A stretch of DNA of 64,000 bases from Solimonas thermocellulolyticum (GCF_040327995.1 NZ_JBEPIJ010000002.1:62001-126000); one strand, 5' to 3'. Numbered from the stretch's first letter, positions 8,760 to 17,230 are shown. Program-made: numbers and translations. Notes: a model not told the origin generated them from the sequence alone.

Positions 8760-9863
8760 ATGATTTCACGCAGTCTTGCCTTTCTGCTCGCTCTCGCCGT
8801 CGGTGCGTGTTCGTCGCCGCGCATGATGAATCGCATGGCCTCGGAAGAAGGGTACAAGCTTGCCGAGAACCTGCCCTACGAGCGCAGCCGCGCGCTCGAC
8901 GCCGACGTCTACTACCCGCCGCAGGCCAGCGATGCGCCGATCATCGTGTTTTTCTACGGCGGCCGCTGGCAGCAGGGCGACAAGGCCGAGTATCGCTTCG
9001 TCGGCCAGGCCCTGGCCTCGCGCGGCTATGTGGCGGTGTTGCCCAACGTGCGCAAGTACCCGCAGGTGCGCTTCCCCGAGTTCATGGATGATGCCGCGCG
9101 TGCAGTGAAATGGGCACGCGAAAACGCGCGGCAGTTCGGCGGCAACCCCGACAAGCTGTTCGTGATGGGGCATTCGTCCGGCGCGCACATCGCCGCGCTG
9201 TTGGCCCTCAATCCGGAGTATCTGCAAGCCGTCGGCGGTTCGCGCGAGTGGCTGCGCGGCATGATCGGACTTGCCGGCGCGTACGATTTCATGCCGATCA
9301 CGGCGCCGGATCTGCGCGATCTTTTCGGGCCGGTCGACCGCTTTCGCTACTCGCAGCCGGTGTTCTACGTGGACGGGCAGAACCCGCCGCTGCTGTTGAT
9401 GCACGGCCGCAACGACGAGGTGCTGTGGGTCAGCAACACCGAGAACCTCGCGGCGCGCGTCGCCAAGGCCGGCGGCGCGGTCGAGACGGTGCTGTACGAT
9501 TCGCTCTCGCACAGCATGATCATCGGCGCGCTGGCCTCGTATCTGCGCGGTCGCGCCGACGTGCTCGACAACATCGAGGAGTTCGTCGACCGCATCAGCA
9601 GCAAACCGCGACCGCCCAAGCGCGAGACCGAAATCCAGGCCGTGCCGCTGATCGCCGACCCCCTGCCAGCGCCCGGTAGCGCGGTCGTCCAGGAGCCCGA
9701 GCCGAGCGCGCCGCTGCCGCTGGAGCTGCCGCCGATCGAACTCACCCCCGCGCCGCCCGAGTCGCCCACGACGCCCGAGGGCGCAACGCCGGGTGCGGGC
9801 GCCGAGGACGATCCCTGGGCGTTTCTCGGTCCGGTGCCGACATCGCCGCCGGCGCGCCCATGA
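8760..9863 (+). CDS. Lipoprotein alpha/beta hydrolase (carboxylesterase-like)
   Basis: A 367-residue protein with a lipoprotein signal peptide ending in VGAC (Cys17), then an alpha/beta hydrolase fold of the carboxylesterase/BD-FAE type: IIVFFYGGRWQQGDKAEY (oxyanion region), nucleophile motif GHSSG at residues 137-141, and LLLMHGRNDEVLW carrying the acid residue. After about residue 280 a long low-complexity tail rich in Pro, Glu, Ser and Ala follows and ends DDPWAFLGP. It is probably an esterase anchored in the envelope; the substrate is not predictable. It overlaps the following carbonic anhydrase-like gene by ATGA. Confidence 0.85.
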   Translation: MISRSLAFLLALAVGACSSPRMMNRMASEEGYKLAENLPYERSRALDADVYYPPQASDAPIIVFFYGGRWQQGDKAEYRFVGQALASRGYVAVLPNVRKYPQVRFPEFMDDAARAVKWARENARQFGGNPDKLFVMGHSSGAHIAALLALNPEYLQAVGGSREWLRGMIGLAGAYDFMPITAPDLRDLFGPVDRFRYSQPVFYVDGQNPPLLLMHGRNDEVLWVSNTENLAARVAKAGGAVETVLYDSLSHSMIIGALASYLRGRADVLDNIEEFVDRISSKPRPPKRETEIQAVPLIADPLPAPGSAVVQEPEPSAPLPLELPPIELTPAPPESPTTPEGATPGAGAEDDPWAFLGPVPTSPPARP

Positions 9864-10399
9864 TCCGGGCCTACCGCGGGCGCCGCCCTTTGCTCGGCGC
9901 GCGCGTCTTTGTCGACCCTTCGGCGCAGATCATCGGGGATGTAACGATCGGCGACGACGCCTCGGTTTGGCCGCTGGCATCGGTGCGCGGCGACGTGCAC
10001 CGCATCCGCATCGGTGCGCGGACCAATGTGCAGGACAATAGCGTGCTGCACGTCACCCACGACGGCCCGTACTCGCCGGGGGGGCAGCCGCTGATCGTCG
10101 GCGAGGATGTCACCATCGGCCACGGCGTGATCCTGCACGCCTGCACCATCGGCCACCGCTGCCTGATCGGCATGGGCGCGATCGTGATGGATCGCGTCGT
10201 CGTCGAGGACGAGGTGCTGATCGCCGCCGGCGCGGTCGTCTCGCCCGGCAAGACGCTCAAGTCGGGCTGGCTGTACCGCGGCTCGCCGGCACAGCCGGTG
10301 CGCGAGCTCAGCGCCGAAGAGCGCGCGCAACTGCTGTACTCGGCGCGCCACTACCTGCGCATCAAGGATCATTACCTCGATGGCGAGGGTGATGACTGA
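9860..10399 (+). CDS. Gamma-carbonic anhydrase family protein (YrdA/PaaY-like)
   Basis: A 179-residue left-handed beta-helix protein with hexapeptide repeats (IIGDVTIGDDASVWPLASVR, IRIGARTNVQDNSVLH, LIVGEDVTIGHGVILHACTI). The metal-ligand histidines of the gamma-carbonic anhydrase family are visible in VLHVTHD, TIGHGVILHAC and GHRCLIG. The family forms trimers with metal sites between subunits; many members hydrate CO2 weakly or act on CoA thioesters. The start overlaps the hydrolase stop (ATGA). Confidence 0.9.
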   Translation: MIRAYRGRRPLLGARVFVDPSAQIIGDVTIGDDASVWPLASVRGDVHRIRIGARTNVQDNSVLHVTHDGPYSPGGQPLIVGEDVTIGHGVILHACTIGHRCLIGMGAIVMDRVVVEDEVLIAAGAVVSPGKTLKSGWLYRGSPAQPVRELSAEERAQLLYSARHYLRIKDHYLDGEGDD

Positions 10400-10446
10400 G
10401 CCTGCAGCGGCGCCAGAGCGCCGGCCAGCGTCGGCGCGCCCGGCGC

Positions 10447-10452
10447 TAGAAT
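10447..10452 (+). promoter_or_regulatory. Candidate -10 element (TAGAAT) for scoAB
   Basis: TAGAAT, followed by a GC-rich discriminator CGGCGCC, lies 25 nt before the scoA GTG, with the ribosome binding site GGAGG between. The same TAGAAT-plus-GC arrangement occurs before the gene at 18963. No convincing -35 is seen, so this is a weak call. Confidence 0.35.
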
Positions 10453-10477
10453 CGGCGCCGGTCGTCTGGAGGATCCC

Positions 10478-11173
10478 GTGAACAAGCTCTATCCCAGCGC
10501 TGCCGCGGCGCTCGCCGACATCGTCGCCGACGGACAGACGCTCGCCGTCGGCGGCTTCGGCCTGTGCGGCATCCCCGAGGCGCTGATCGCGGCGCTGCGC
10601 GACACTGGCGTCAAGAACCTGACCGTGATCTCGAACAATGCCGGCGTCGATGGTTTCGGCCTGGGCATGCTGCTCAACACGCGCCAGATCAAGAAGATGA
10701 TCTCGTCCTACGTCGGCGAGAACAAGGAGTTCGAGCGCCAGTACCTCGCCGGCGAGCTGGAGCTGGAGTTCACACCGCAGGGCACGCTCGCCGAGAAGCT
10801 GCGCGCCGGCGGTGCCGGCATCCCGGCCTTCTTCACCAAGACCGGCTACGGCACCATCGTCGCCGAGGGCAAGGAGATCCGCGAGTTCGATGGCGAGCCT
10901 TACGTGATGGAGCGTGCGCTGCGTGCCGACGTCGCCCTGGTCAAGGCGTGGAAAGCGGACCGTGCCGGCAATCTGGTGTATCGCAAGACCGCGCGAAACT
11001 TCAATCCGATGGTCGCCACCGCCGGCAGGATCACCGTGGCCGAGGCCGAACACATCGTCGAGATCGGCGCGCTCGATCCCGATCAGATCCACACGCCGGG
11101 CATCTACGTCCAGCGTCTGGTGCACAACCCGCATCCCGAGAAGCGCATCGAACAGCGCACGGTGAGTCGATAG
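10478..11173 (+). CDS. scoA: 3-oxoacid CoA-transferase subunit A
   Basis: A 231-residue subunit A of succinyl-CoA:3-ketoacid CoA-transferase. The glycine-rich start (GQTLAVGGFGLCGIPEALIA), NNAGVDGFGLGMLL and PAFFTKTGYGT are typical. The start is a GTG with GGAGG 5 nt upstream. The gene is followed after 2 nt by subunit B, the usual pair. The enzyme moves CoA from succinyl-CoA to acetoacetate or similar 3-oxoacids, letting the cell use ketone bodies or the products of fatty acid degradation; this fits the acyl-CoA genes elsewhere in the window. The cytoplasmic heterotetramer is inferred from the family. Confidence 0.94.
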   Translation: MNKLYPSAAAALADIVADGQTLAVGGFGLCGIPEALIAALRDTGVKNLTVISNNAGVDGFGLGMLLNTRQIKKMISSYVGENKEFERQYLAGELELEFTPQGTLAEKLRAGGAGIPAFFTKTGYGTIVAEGKEIREFDGEPYVMERALRADVALVKAWKADRAGNLVYRKTARNFNPMVATAGRITVAEAEHIVEIGALDPDQIHTPGIYVQRLVHNPHPEKRIEQRTVSR

Positions 11174-11175
11174 TC

Positions 11176-11805
11176 ATGGCCTGGAATCGCGATCAAATGG
11201 CGCAGCGCGCCGCCAAGGAATTGCGCGACGGCTACTACGTCAATCTCGGCATCGGCCTGCCGACGCTGGTGGCCAACTACATCCCCGAGGGCATGGACGT
11301 ATGGCTGCAGTCCGAGAATGGCCTGCTCGGCATCGGCCCCTTCCCCAAGGAGGACGAGGTCGATCCCGATCTGATCAACGCGGGCAAGCAGACCATCACC
11401 ACCGTGCCCGGCAGCGCTTTCTTCAGCAGCGCCGACTCCTTCGCCATGATCCGCGGCGGCCATATCAACCTGTCGATCCTCGGCGCCATGCAGGTCACCG
11501 ACAAGGGGGACATCGCCAACTGGATGATCCCCGGCAAGATGGTCAAGGGCATGGGCGGGGCGATGGATCTGGTCGCCGGTGTCGAGCGCGTGGTCGTGCT
11601 GATGGAACACACGGCCAAGGACGGCGCCCACAAGATCCTCCGACAATGCACGCTGCCGCTGACCGGCGTCGGTGTCGTCGATCGCATCATCACCGACCTT
11701 TGCGTGCTCGACGTGACGCCGCAGGGTCTCAAGCTCGTCGAGCTGGCGCCGGATGTCGGCCTCGACGAGGTCCGCGCCAAGACCGGTGCGCCGATCCGCG
11801 CATGA
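11176..11805 (+). CDS. scoB: 3-oxoacid CoA-transferase subunit B
   Basis: A 209-residue subunit B. It has the LGIGLPTLVANYIPEGMDVW segment and the catalytic glutamate in QSENGLLGIG (E47), which forms the glutamyl-CoA thioester intermediate. The GGAMDLVAGVERVVVLMEHT stretch is also diagnostic. The ATG at 11176 is 2 nt after the scoA stop, so the subunits should be made in equal amounts. The gpmA gene follows 29 nt later. Confidence 0.94.
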   Translation: MAWNRDQMAQRAAKELRDGYYVNLGIGLPTLVANYIPEGMDVWLQSENGLLGIGPFPKEDEVDPDLINAGKQTITTVPGSAFFSSADSFAMIRGGHINLSILGAMQVTDKGDIANWMIPGKMVKGMGGAMDLVAGVERVVVLMEHTAKDGAHKILRQCTLPLTGVGVVDRIITDLCVLDVTPQGLKLVELAPDVGLDEVRAKTGAPIRA

Positions 11806-11834
11806 GCCACCGCATTCCCGTATAGAGAACCGCG

Positions 11835-12587
11835 ATGACCCGAAAACTCGTCCTGTTGCGCCACGGCCAGAGCCAATGGAATCTCGACAACCGCTTCACC
11901 GGCTGGGTCGATGTCGACATCACCGAACAGGGCCGCCGCGAGGCGGTAAAAGCCGGCGAACTGATGCGCGAGGAGGGCTTGCTGTTCGACGTCGCCCACA
12001 CCTCGGTCTTGCGCCGCGCGATCCGTACCCTGTACACCGCGCTCGACGTGATGGACCAGATGTGGGTGCCGGTGCACAAGACCTGGCGTCTCAACGAGCG
12101 TCACTACGGCGCGCTGCAGGGGCTCAACAAGGCAGAGACCGCCGCCAAGCACGGCGAGGAGCAGGTCAAGATCTGGCGGCGGTCCTACGACATCCCGCCG
12201 CCGCCGCTGGATGCGCACGACGCCGGACATCCCAAATACGACCGCCGTTACCACACCCTCGATCAGGCCGTGCTGCCGGCGACCGAATCACTCAAGACCA
12301 CGCTCGAGCGCGTGCTGCCGTACTGGCACGACGCGATCGCGCCGCAGCTCAAGGCCAACCAGACGGTGCTGGTCACCGCGCACGGCAACTCGCTGCGCGC
12401 GCTGTACAAATACCTGAACCACGTGTCGGACAAGGACATCATCGACCTCAACATCCCCACCGGCATTCCGCTGCTGTTCGAACTGCGCGAGGATTTGAGC
12501 GTCAAGTCGCATCGCTACCTCGGCGACGCCGAAGCGGCAAAGAAGGCGGCCGAGGCGGTCGCCAATCAGGCCAAGACGCGCGGCTGA
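11835..12587 (+). CDS. gpmA: 2,3-bisphosphoglycerate-dependent phosphoglycerate mutase
   Basis: A 250-residue cofactor-dependent phosphoglycerate mutase. The phosphohistidine motif LLRHGQSQWN (H10), the NERHYGALQGLNKAETAAKHG segment and the second histidine in VTAHGNSLRAL are all present, and the length is normal. It interconverts 3- and 2-phosphoglycerate in glycolysis and gluconeogenesis. It may be read through from scoAB (29 nt gap). Confidence 0.95.
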   Translation: MTRKLVLLRHGQSQWNLDNRFTGWVDVDITEQGRREAVKAGELMREEGLLFDVAHTSVLRRAIRTLYTALDVMDQMWVPVHKTWRLNERHYGALQGLNKAETAAKHGEEQVKIWRRSYDIPPPPLDAHDAGHPKYDRRYHTLDQAVLPATESLKTTLERVLPYWHDAIAPQLKANQTVLVTAHGNSLRALYKYLNHVSDKDIIDLNIPTGIPLLFELREDLSVKSHRYLGDAEAAKKAAEAVANQAKTRG

Positions 12588-12610
12588 TCGGGCCGCCGGC
12601 AACGACGGCG

Positions 12611-12800
12611 ATGCGCATCGGCATCGACGCATCGGCAGTACGCCGATGAGGATCGGCATCGATCGGGGCGGGCGAGCCGGGGCTGTCGCGAATGGCCTTG
12701 AATGGCCATTCGCGCCGGCGAGCGCCGCGCCAGGGACGGCGCGGCCGGAACGCCGCCACAGGGACGTGTCAGGGGCACGTCGGTGAGGATCGGCATCGAT
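12611..12800 (+). repeat. Three near-copies of the ROK gene start
   Basis: The first 18 bases of the ROK gene (GTGAGGATCGGCATCGAT at 12783) occur twice more upstream with few changes: ATGCGCATCGGCATCGAC at 12611 and ATGAGGATCGGCATCGAT at 12646. The middle copy continues with CGGGGCGGG, similar to the CTGGGCGGT of the gene, and opens a 46-codon frame whose TGA (12784-12786) overlaps the ROK GTG. The first copy opens only 12 codons. This looks like duplicated or displaced gene starts with palindromic sequence inserted between them. Confidence 0.6.
12688..12745. repeat. Paired REP-like palindromes
   Basis: Two perfect hairpins lie side by side. GCGAATGGCC (12688-12697) pairs with GGCCATTCGC (12704-12713) over a 6-nt loop, and GCCGCGCC (12724-12731) pairs with GGCGCGGC (12738-12745) over the loop AGGGAC. 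The second hairpin recurs at 46313-46334 with one loop change. Such paired palindromes resemble REP/BIME elements, which are usually extragenic. Confidence 0.6.
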
Positions 12801-13715
12801 CTGGGCGGTACCAAAACCGAAGCCGTCGTCATCGACGACGCCTCGCGCATCCTCGCCCGACGCCGGGTGCCGACGCCGCGCAACGACTACGCCGCGACAT
12901 TGCAGACGATCTGCGCGCTGGTGGCCGCGCTCGAAGCCGAGGTCGGCGCGCGTGGTCTGCCGGTGGGTGCCGGCACGCCGGGTGCGCGTTCGCCCGCGAC
13001 CGGGCGCATGAAGAACTGCAACAGCACCTGGTTGAACGACCGGCCGCTGCTCGAAGACCTCGAGGCGCGGCTCGGGCCGCGCGTGCGCATCGCCAACGAC
13101 GCCGACTGCCTGGCGCTGTCGGAAGCCACCGATGGCGCTGGGGCCGGTGCGCGCTGCATGTTCGCGGCGATCCTCGGTACCGGTGTCGGCGGCGGCATCG
13201 CCATCGAAGGCCGCTTGCTCAGTGGTCCGAACGCGATCGCCGGCGAATGGGGGCACAACCCGCTGCCTTGGCCGCGCGTCGAGTGGGGCGAGGTGCCGGG
13301 GCCGCTGGGCTGGGACGGGCGCCACGGCGCGATCGAGGTCTGGTGCAGCGGCGGTGGCATCGCCGCGGATCACCAGCGCGTCACCGGCGAGCTCTTGCGC
13401 AGCGAGCAGATCGCCGAGCGCGCCGCCGCCGGCGACGCGGCTGCGCAGGCGACGCTGGCGCGCTGGGAGGATCGGCTGGCGCGCGCGTTCGCGTCGGTGA
13501 TCAACCTGCTCGATCCCGATGTAATTGTCGTCGGCGGCGGCTTGTCGCGGCTCGGTCGCCTGTACGAGAACGTGCCCCGGCTATGGGGCGAGTGGGTGTT
13601 CTCCGATCGCATCGACACGCGGCTCGTGCCGGCGCTGCACGGCGACGCCAGCGGCGTGCGCGGCGCCGCGTGGCTGTGGCCGAGCGAACGGCCGGGGAGA
13701 GCCGGGCCGGGGTGA
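12783..13715 (+). CDS. ROK family sugar kinase (fructokinase/N-acetylhexosamine kinase-like)
   Basis: A 310-residue ROK kinase. The ATP-binding start IGIDLGGTKTE, the catalytic ANDADCLALSE (Asp of the N-D-A-D motif), ILGTGVGGGI and the GEWGHNPLPW motif are present. It resembles bacterial fructokinases in GEWGHNPLPW. The ROK zinc motif (CxCGxxGCxE) is degenerate: the corresponding segment reads LGWDGRHGAIE with no cysteine, while the metal-binding His in GEWGH is kept. The start is a GTG at 12783; the frame stays open upstream but without ROK homology. The sugar is not determined, and the lost cysteines leave stability or activity in question. Confidence 0.8.
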   Translation: MRIGIDLGGTKTEAVVIDDASRILARRRVPTPRNDYAATLQTICALVAALEAEVGARGLPVGAGTPGARSPATGRMKNCNSTWLNDRPLLEDLEARLGPRVRIANDADCLALSEATDGAGAGARCMFAAILGTGVGGGIAIEGRLLSGPNAIAGEWGHNPLPWPRVEWGEVPGPLGWDGRHGAIEVWCSGGGIAADHQRVTGELLRSEQIAERAAAGDAAAQATLARWEDRLARAFASVINLLDPDVIVVGGGLSRLGRLYENVPRLWGEWVFSDRIDTRLVPALHGDASGVRGAAWLWPSERPGRAGPG

Positions 13716-13765
13716 GAGACGGGGAGCCGCCCGGGTTGCGCCAAGGACGGCCATGGCATCCGCGC

Positions 13766-14119
13766 CTACAGCGGCATCGGCCGATTGTTGGAGTAGTTGA
13801 TCAGGCCGCGCACCATCCGGTAGTACCACCAGATCACCAGCGCGACCAGGCCGAGGTAGCCGATGAACACCAGTGTCGCCAGACCGAAGACGACGGCCCA
13901 CAGCAGGTTCCACCAGAAGGTACGGATCAGCCAGCGGTGATGGCTGCGAATGAACTGGTTGCGCGTCTCGCCGGCCTTGATATGGCTGATGATCACGCTG
14001 ACGATGGCGACGAGAAAGCCAGTGAAGGGCGCGATCAGATCGAGCGCGTAGGCGATGATCAAGGTCGTGCGCTCGCCGGATTCGGCCAGCTCGGCGTCCG
14101 AGGTCTGCAGTTCGTTCAT
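13766..14119 (-). CDS. DUF4870-like small membrane protein
   Basis: A 117-residue membrane protein with three likely membrane segments: LIIAYALDLIAPFTGFLVAI, FWWNLLWAVVFGLATLVFIG and LGLVALVIWWYYRMVRG. The pattern, including the ISHIKAGETRNQFIRSHHRW loop, matches small DUF4870/DUF805-like inner-membrane proteins of Proteobacteria. The ATG at 14119 is chosen because the sequence upstream is Arg/Pro-rich and does not fit. Function unknown. It lies 121 nt downstream of ppa on the same strand. Confidence 0.7.
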   Translation of the reverse strand: MNELQTSDAELAESGERTTLIIAYALDLIAPFTGFLVAIVSVIISHIKAGETRNQFIRSHHRWLIRTFWWNLLWAVVFGLATLVFIGYLGLVALVIWWYYRMVRGLINYSNNRPMPL

Positions 14120-14240
14120 CGGGGGGGTCCCTCGTGGAGGTCTTGGCGCAGCTTGCCACAGCCTCGCCCCCGCCGGGCGGTGGAAACGACCGAGGCGGGC
14201 CAGTGCCCGCCCCGTGCTCGCTCTGCGCGCGCCGATCGCG

Positions 14241-14789
14241 TCAAAACGCCGGTTTGGTCTTGGCGTTGTTGTACAGCTCGACGCTCGCCTCGATGGCCTT
14301 GGCCGCATCCTTGGGACCGTGCCAGCCCTTGACCTTGACCCACTTGCCCTTTTCCAGATCCTTATAGTGCTCGAAGAAGTGCTGGATCTGGTCGCGGAAC
14401 AGGTCCGGCAGCTCGCGCACGCTGCTGATGTTCTTGTACATCGGGAAGATCTTGTTGTTCGGCACCGCGACGAGCTTCTCGTCGCTGCCGGACTCGTCTT
14501 CCATTTCGAGCATGCCGATCGGCCGGCAGTTGATGACGCAACCGGGCAGTAGCGGCATCGGTGTCATCACCAGCACGTCGAGCGGATCGCCGTCGCCGCA
14601 CAGCGTGTGCGGGACAAAGCCGTAGTTGCAGGGGTAGCGCATCGGCGTGGTGAGGATGCGGTCGACGAAGATCGCGCCCGACTTCTTGTCCACCTCGTAC
14701 TTGACCGGATCCGCGTTCATCGGGATCTCGATGATCACGTTGATGTCGTTCGGCACGTCCTTGCCGGTCGGTACCAGGTCCCAGCTCAT
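14241..14789 (-). CDS. ppa: Inorganic pyrophosphatase
   Basis: A 182-residue family I soluble pyrophosphatase. The metal-binding signature DGDPLDVLVMTPMPL and the active-site segments VDRILTTPMRYPCNYGFVPH and KGWHGPKDAAKAI are intact. The start at 14789 (MSWDLVPTGKD) matches the family N-terminus. It hydrolyses PPi to phosphate in the cytoplasm, driving biosynthetic reactions. It lies directly downstream of the membrane pyrophosphatase hppA, from which it is separated by a strong terminator. A weaker hairpin (GGCGGGC/GCCCGCC at 14194-14211) lies downstream. Confidence 0.95.
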   Translation of the reverse strand: MSWDLVPTGKDVPNDINVIIEIPMNADPVKYEVDKKSGAIFVDRILTTPMRYPCNYGFVPHTLCGDGDPLDVLVMTPMPLLPGCVINCRPIGMLEMEDESGSDEKLVAVPNNKIFPMYKNISSVRELPDLFRDQIQHFFEHYKDLEKGKWVKVKGWHGPKDAAKAIEASVELYNNAKTKPAF

Positions 14790-14848
14790 CGACTCGCTCC
14801 CGTGGTGCGCTGCAAAAAGGCCGCAATTATAACGACCGCCCATGAAAA

Positions 14849-14872
14849 AGGGCGGCCGTTGCCGGCCGCCCT
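14849..14872 (-). terminator. Rho-independent terminator of hppA
   Basis: Reading the minus strand downstream of the hppA stop, a perfect 10-bp stem (AGGGCGGCCG with CGGCCGCCCT) with a 4-nt loop is followed at once by TTTTT. It lies 20 nt past hppA and 60 nt before ppa. Confidence 0.8.
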
Positions 14873-14891
14873 GAAGTTTCAGCGCGAAACG

Positions 14892-16904
14892 CTACAGCAA
14901 CGGAATCATCAGCAAGGCGACGATGTTGATGATCTTGATGAGCGGATTGATCGCCGGCCCCGCCGTGTCCTTGTATGGATCGCCGACGGTGTCGCCGGTG
15001 ACCGCGGCCTTGTGCGCGTCCGAGCCCTTGCCGCCGTGGTGGCCTTCCTCGATGTACTTTTTGGCGTTGTCCCAGGCGCCGCCGCCGGTGGTCATCGAGA
15101 TCGCGACGAACAAGCCGGTGACGATGGTGCCGATCAAAAGCCCGCCGAGCGCCGCCTTGCCGAGGATGAAGCCCACCAGCACCGGCACCAGGATCGGCAG
15201 CAGCGAGGGCAGGATCATTTCCTTGATCGCCGCCGTGGTCAGCATGTCGACCGACTTGGCGTAGTCGGGCTTGGCCGTGCCCTCCATGATCCCCTTGATC
15301 TCGCGGAACTGGCGGCGCACTTCGATCACCACGCTGCCGGCCGCGCGGCCGACCGCTTCCATCGCCATCGCACCGAACAGGTAGGGCACCGCGCCGCCGA
15401 TCAAAAGGCCGATCAGCACCATGTGATCCGACAGCGAGAAGCTGACCAGCTTGCCGACCGCTTCGAGGTTGTGCGTGTAGTCGGCGAACAGCACCAGCGC
15501 CGCCAGCCCCGCCGAGCCGATCGCATAGCCCTTGGTCACCGCCTTGGTGGTGTTGCCGACGGCATCGAGCGGATCGGTGACGTCGCGCACCTCCTTGGGC
15601 AGTTCCGCCATCTCGGCGATGCCGCCGGCGTTGTCGGTGATCGGGCCGTAGGCGTCGAGCGCGACGATCATGCCGGTCATCGACAGCATCGCCGTCGCGG
15701 CAATGGCGATGCCGTACAGGCCGGCGAGCTCGTAGGCGCCCCAGATGCTGGCGCAGACCGCGATCACCGGCAGCGCGGTCGACTTCATCGACACGCCCAG
15801 ACCCGCGATCATGTTGGTGGCGTGTCCGGTTTCCGAGGCCGCGGCGATGTGTCGCACCGGCTTGTACTCGGTCGCGGTGTAGTACTCGGTGATGACCACC
15901 ATCGCCGCCGTCAGCGCCAGACCGATCAGCGCGGCGAAGTACAGATTCATCGCGCCTTCACCGATCATCATCGTCGTGATCGGGTAGAAGGCGATCGCCG
16001 CGAGCACGCCGGAGACGATCACGCCCTTGTACAGCGCGGTCATGATCTTGCCGCCGGGGCTGGCCTTGACGAAGAAGGTGCCGACGATGGACGCGATGAT
16101 CGACGCGCCGCCGAGCACCAGCGGGTAGAGCACGCCGTTGGGGCCAACGGTCGCCGCCATCAGGCTGCCGAGCAGCATGGTCGCGATCACCGTTACCGCG
16201 TAGGTCTCGAACAGATCCGCGGCCATGCCGGCGCAGTCGCCGACGTTGTCGCCGACGTTGTCGGCGATCACCGCCGGGTTGCGCGGATCGTCCTCGGGGA
16301 TGCCGGCCTCGACCTTGCCGACCAGATCGGCGCCGACGTCCGCGCCCTTGGTGAAGATGCCGCCGCCCAGACGCGCGAAGATCGAGATCAGCGAACCGCC
16401 AAAGGCCAGACCGACGAGGGCGTGCAGGGCCTTGCCCTCGTCGCCGGTCAGTTGCATCGCCACCAGGTAGTAGCCGGCGACGCCGAGCAGGCCGAGGCCG
16501 ACGACCAGCATGCCGGTGACCGCGCCGCCGCGGAAGGCCACCGCGAGCGCGGCGTTGAGGCCGTCGCGCGCGGCTTCGGCGGTGCGCACGTTGGCGCGCA
16601 CCGAGACGTTCATGCCGATGTAGCCGGCGGCGCCGGAGAGCGCCGCGCCGACCAGAAAGCCGATCGCGGTCAGCCAGTCGAGCGCAAAGCCGAGCACGAC
16701 GAAGAGAACGACGCCGACGATGCCGATCGTCGTGTACTGGCGATTGAGGTAGGCGCTCGCGCCCTCCTGCACCGCGGCGGCGATCTGGCGCATGCGATCG
16801 TTGCCGCTGGGCTTGGCCAGGATCCACTGCACGGAGACCACGCCATAAACCAGCGCCACGAGGGCGCAGGCGATGGCAATCCACAAGCCGTACTCAACCA
16901 GCAT
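14892..16904 (-). CDS. hppA: Membrane-bound H+-translocating pyrophosphatase (K+-independent type)
   Basis: A 670-residue polytopic H+-PPase with about 16 membrane segments. The two acidic substrate motifs are present: NVGDNVGDCAGMAADLFE and, near the C-terminus, GDTVGDPYKDTAGPAINPLI. The GNTTKA motif carries lysine where K+-dependent enzymes have alanine (GNTTAA), which marks the K+-independent subclass. It couples PPi hydrolysis to proton export across the inner membrane. The ribosome binding site AGGAGGT lies 7 nt before the ATG. Divergent from adk; a rho-independent terminator follows. Confidence 0.95.
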   Translation of the reverse strand: MLVEYGLWIAIACALVALVYGVVSVQWILAKPSGNDRMRQIAAAVQEGASAYLNRQYTTIGIVGVVLFVVLGFALDWLTAIGFLVGAALSGAAGYIGMNVSVRANVRTAEAARDGLNAALAVAFRGGAVTGMLVVGLGLLGVAGYYLVAMQLTGDEGKALHALVGLAFGGSLISIFARLGGGIFTKGADVGADLVGKVEAGIPEDDPRNPAVIADNVGDNVGDCAGMAADLFETYAVTVIATMLLGSLMAATVGPNGVLYPLVLGGASIIASIVGTFFVKASPGGKIMTALYKGVIVSGVLAAIAFYPITTMMIGEGAMNLYFAALIGLALTAAMVVITEYYTATEYKPVRHIAAASETGHATNMIAGLGVSMKSTALPVIAVCASIWGAYELAGLYGIAIAATAMLSMTGMIVALDAYGPITDNAGGIAEMAELPKEVRDVTDPLDAVGNTTKAVTKGYAIGSAGLAALVLFADYTHNLEAVGKLVSFSLSDHMVLIGLLIGGAVPYLFGAMAMEAVGRAAGSVVIEVRRQFREIKGIMEGTAKPDYAKSVDMLTTAAIKEMILPSLLPILVPVLVGFILGKAALGGLLIGTIVTGLFVAISMTTGGGAWDNAKKYIEEGHHGGKGSDAHKAAVTGDTVGDPYKDTAGPAINPLIKIINIVALLMIPLL

Positions 16905-17230
16905 CGGAGCAACCTCCTGTGATTTGCGTTCGGATGGAAGCGATGGACAGGTGCAACGTGCCCGCGGGCGGCGTCATGCCGTCGTCGGCGATATTTGTTG
17001 TGCGACTCCCTGAAAAGTGATGGGCGAGACCACGACGAACGCCCCGAACCGGGGCGCCCGGACTATCGCACGAAGGTGCACGGGCGGCAAACCCGTGTGG
17101 CAGGCGCGCGTCGCGAGCGCGCGGGCGCATTGACGCCGAACCCAAGGCGCGGGTACTTTTCCGGGTTCGCGCGACCCAGGGATGCGGCGGTCTGCTGCGA
17201 ATCCCCATCTGTAACAGAGGCTTATCCACG
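16905..17230. other. 326-nt divergent intergenic region hppA/adk
   Basis: No gene is supported here. The region must hold the promoters of hppA (minus) and adk (plus). Visible structures are a 7-bp perfect hairpin CGCCCCG-AAC-CGGGGCG at 17040-17056, which is not followed by a T-run on either strand, and an alternating GC tract near 17105-17127. Both genes have recognisable ribosome binding sites (AGGAGGT for hppA, AGAGG for adk). Confidence 0.6.

Noticed and set aside
12611..12649. A possible glycosyltransferase start (MRIGIDASAVRR)
   Set aside because: The frame stops after 12 codons and no homologous sequence follows; it is one of the repeated ROK-like starts.
14607..16922. A 771-codon open frame on the plus strand
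   Set aside because: It is antisense to hppA, rich in His/Arg/Asp as expected from reversed GC-rich coding DNA, and resembles no family.
17040..17056. Rho-independent terminator in the hppA/adk intergenic region
   Set aside because: The hairpin has no T-tract on either strand and lies between divergent genes, where no terminator is needed.
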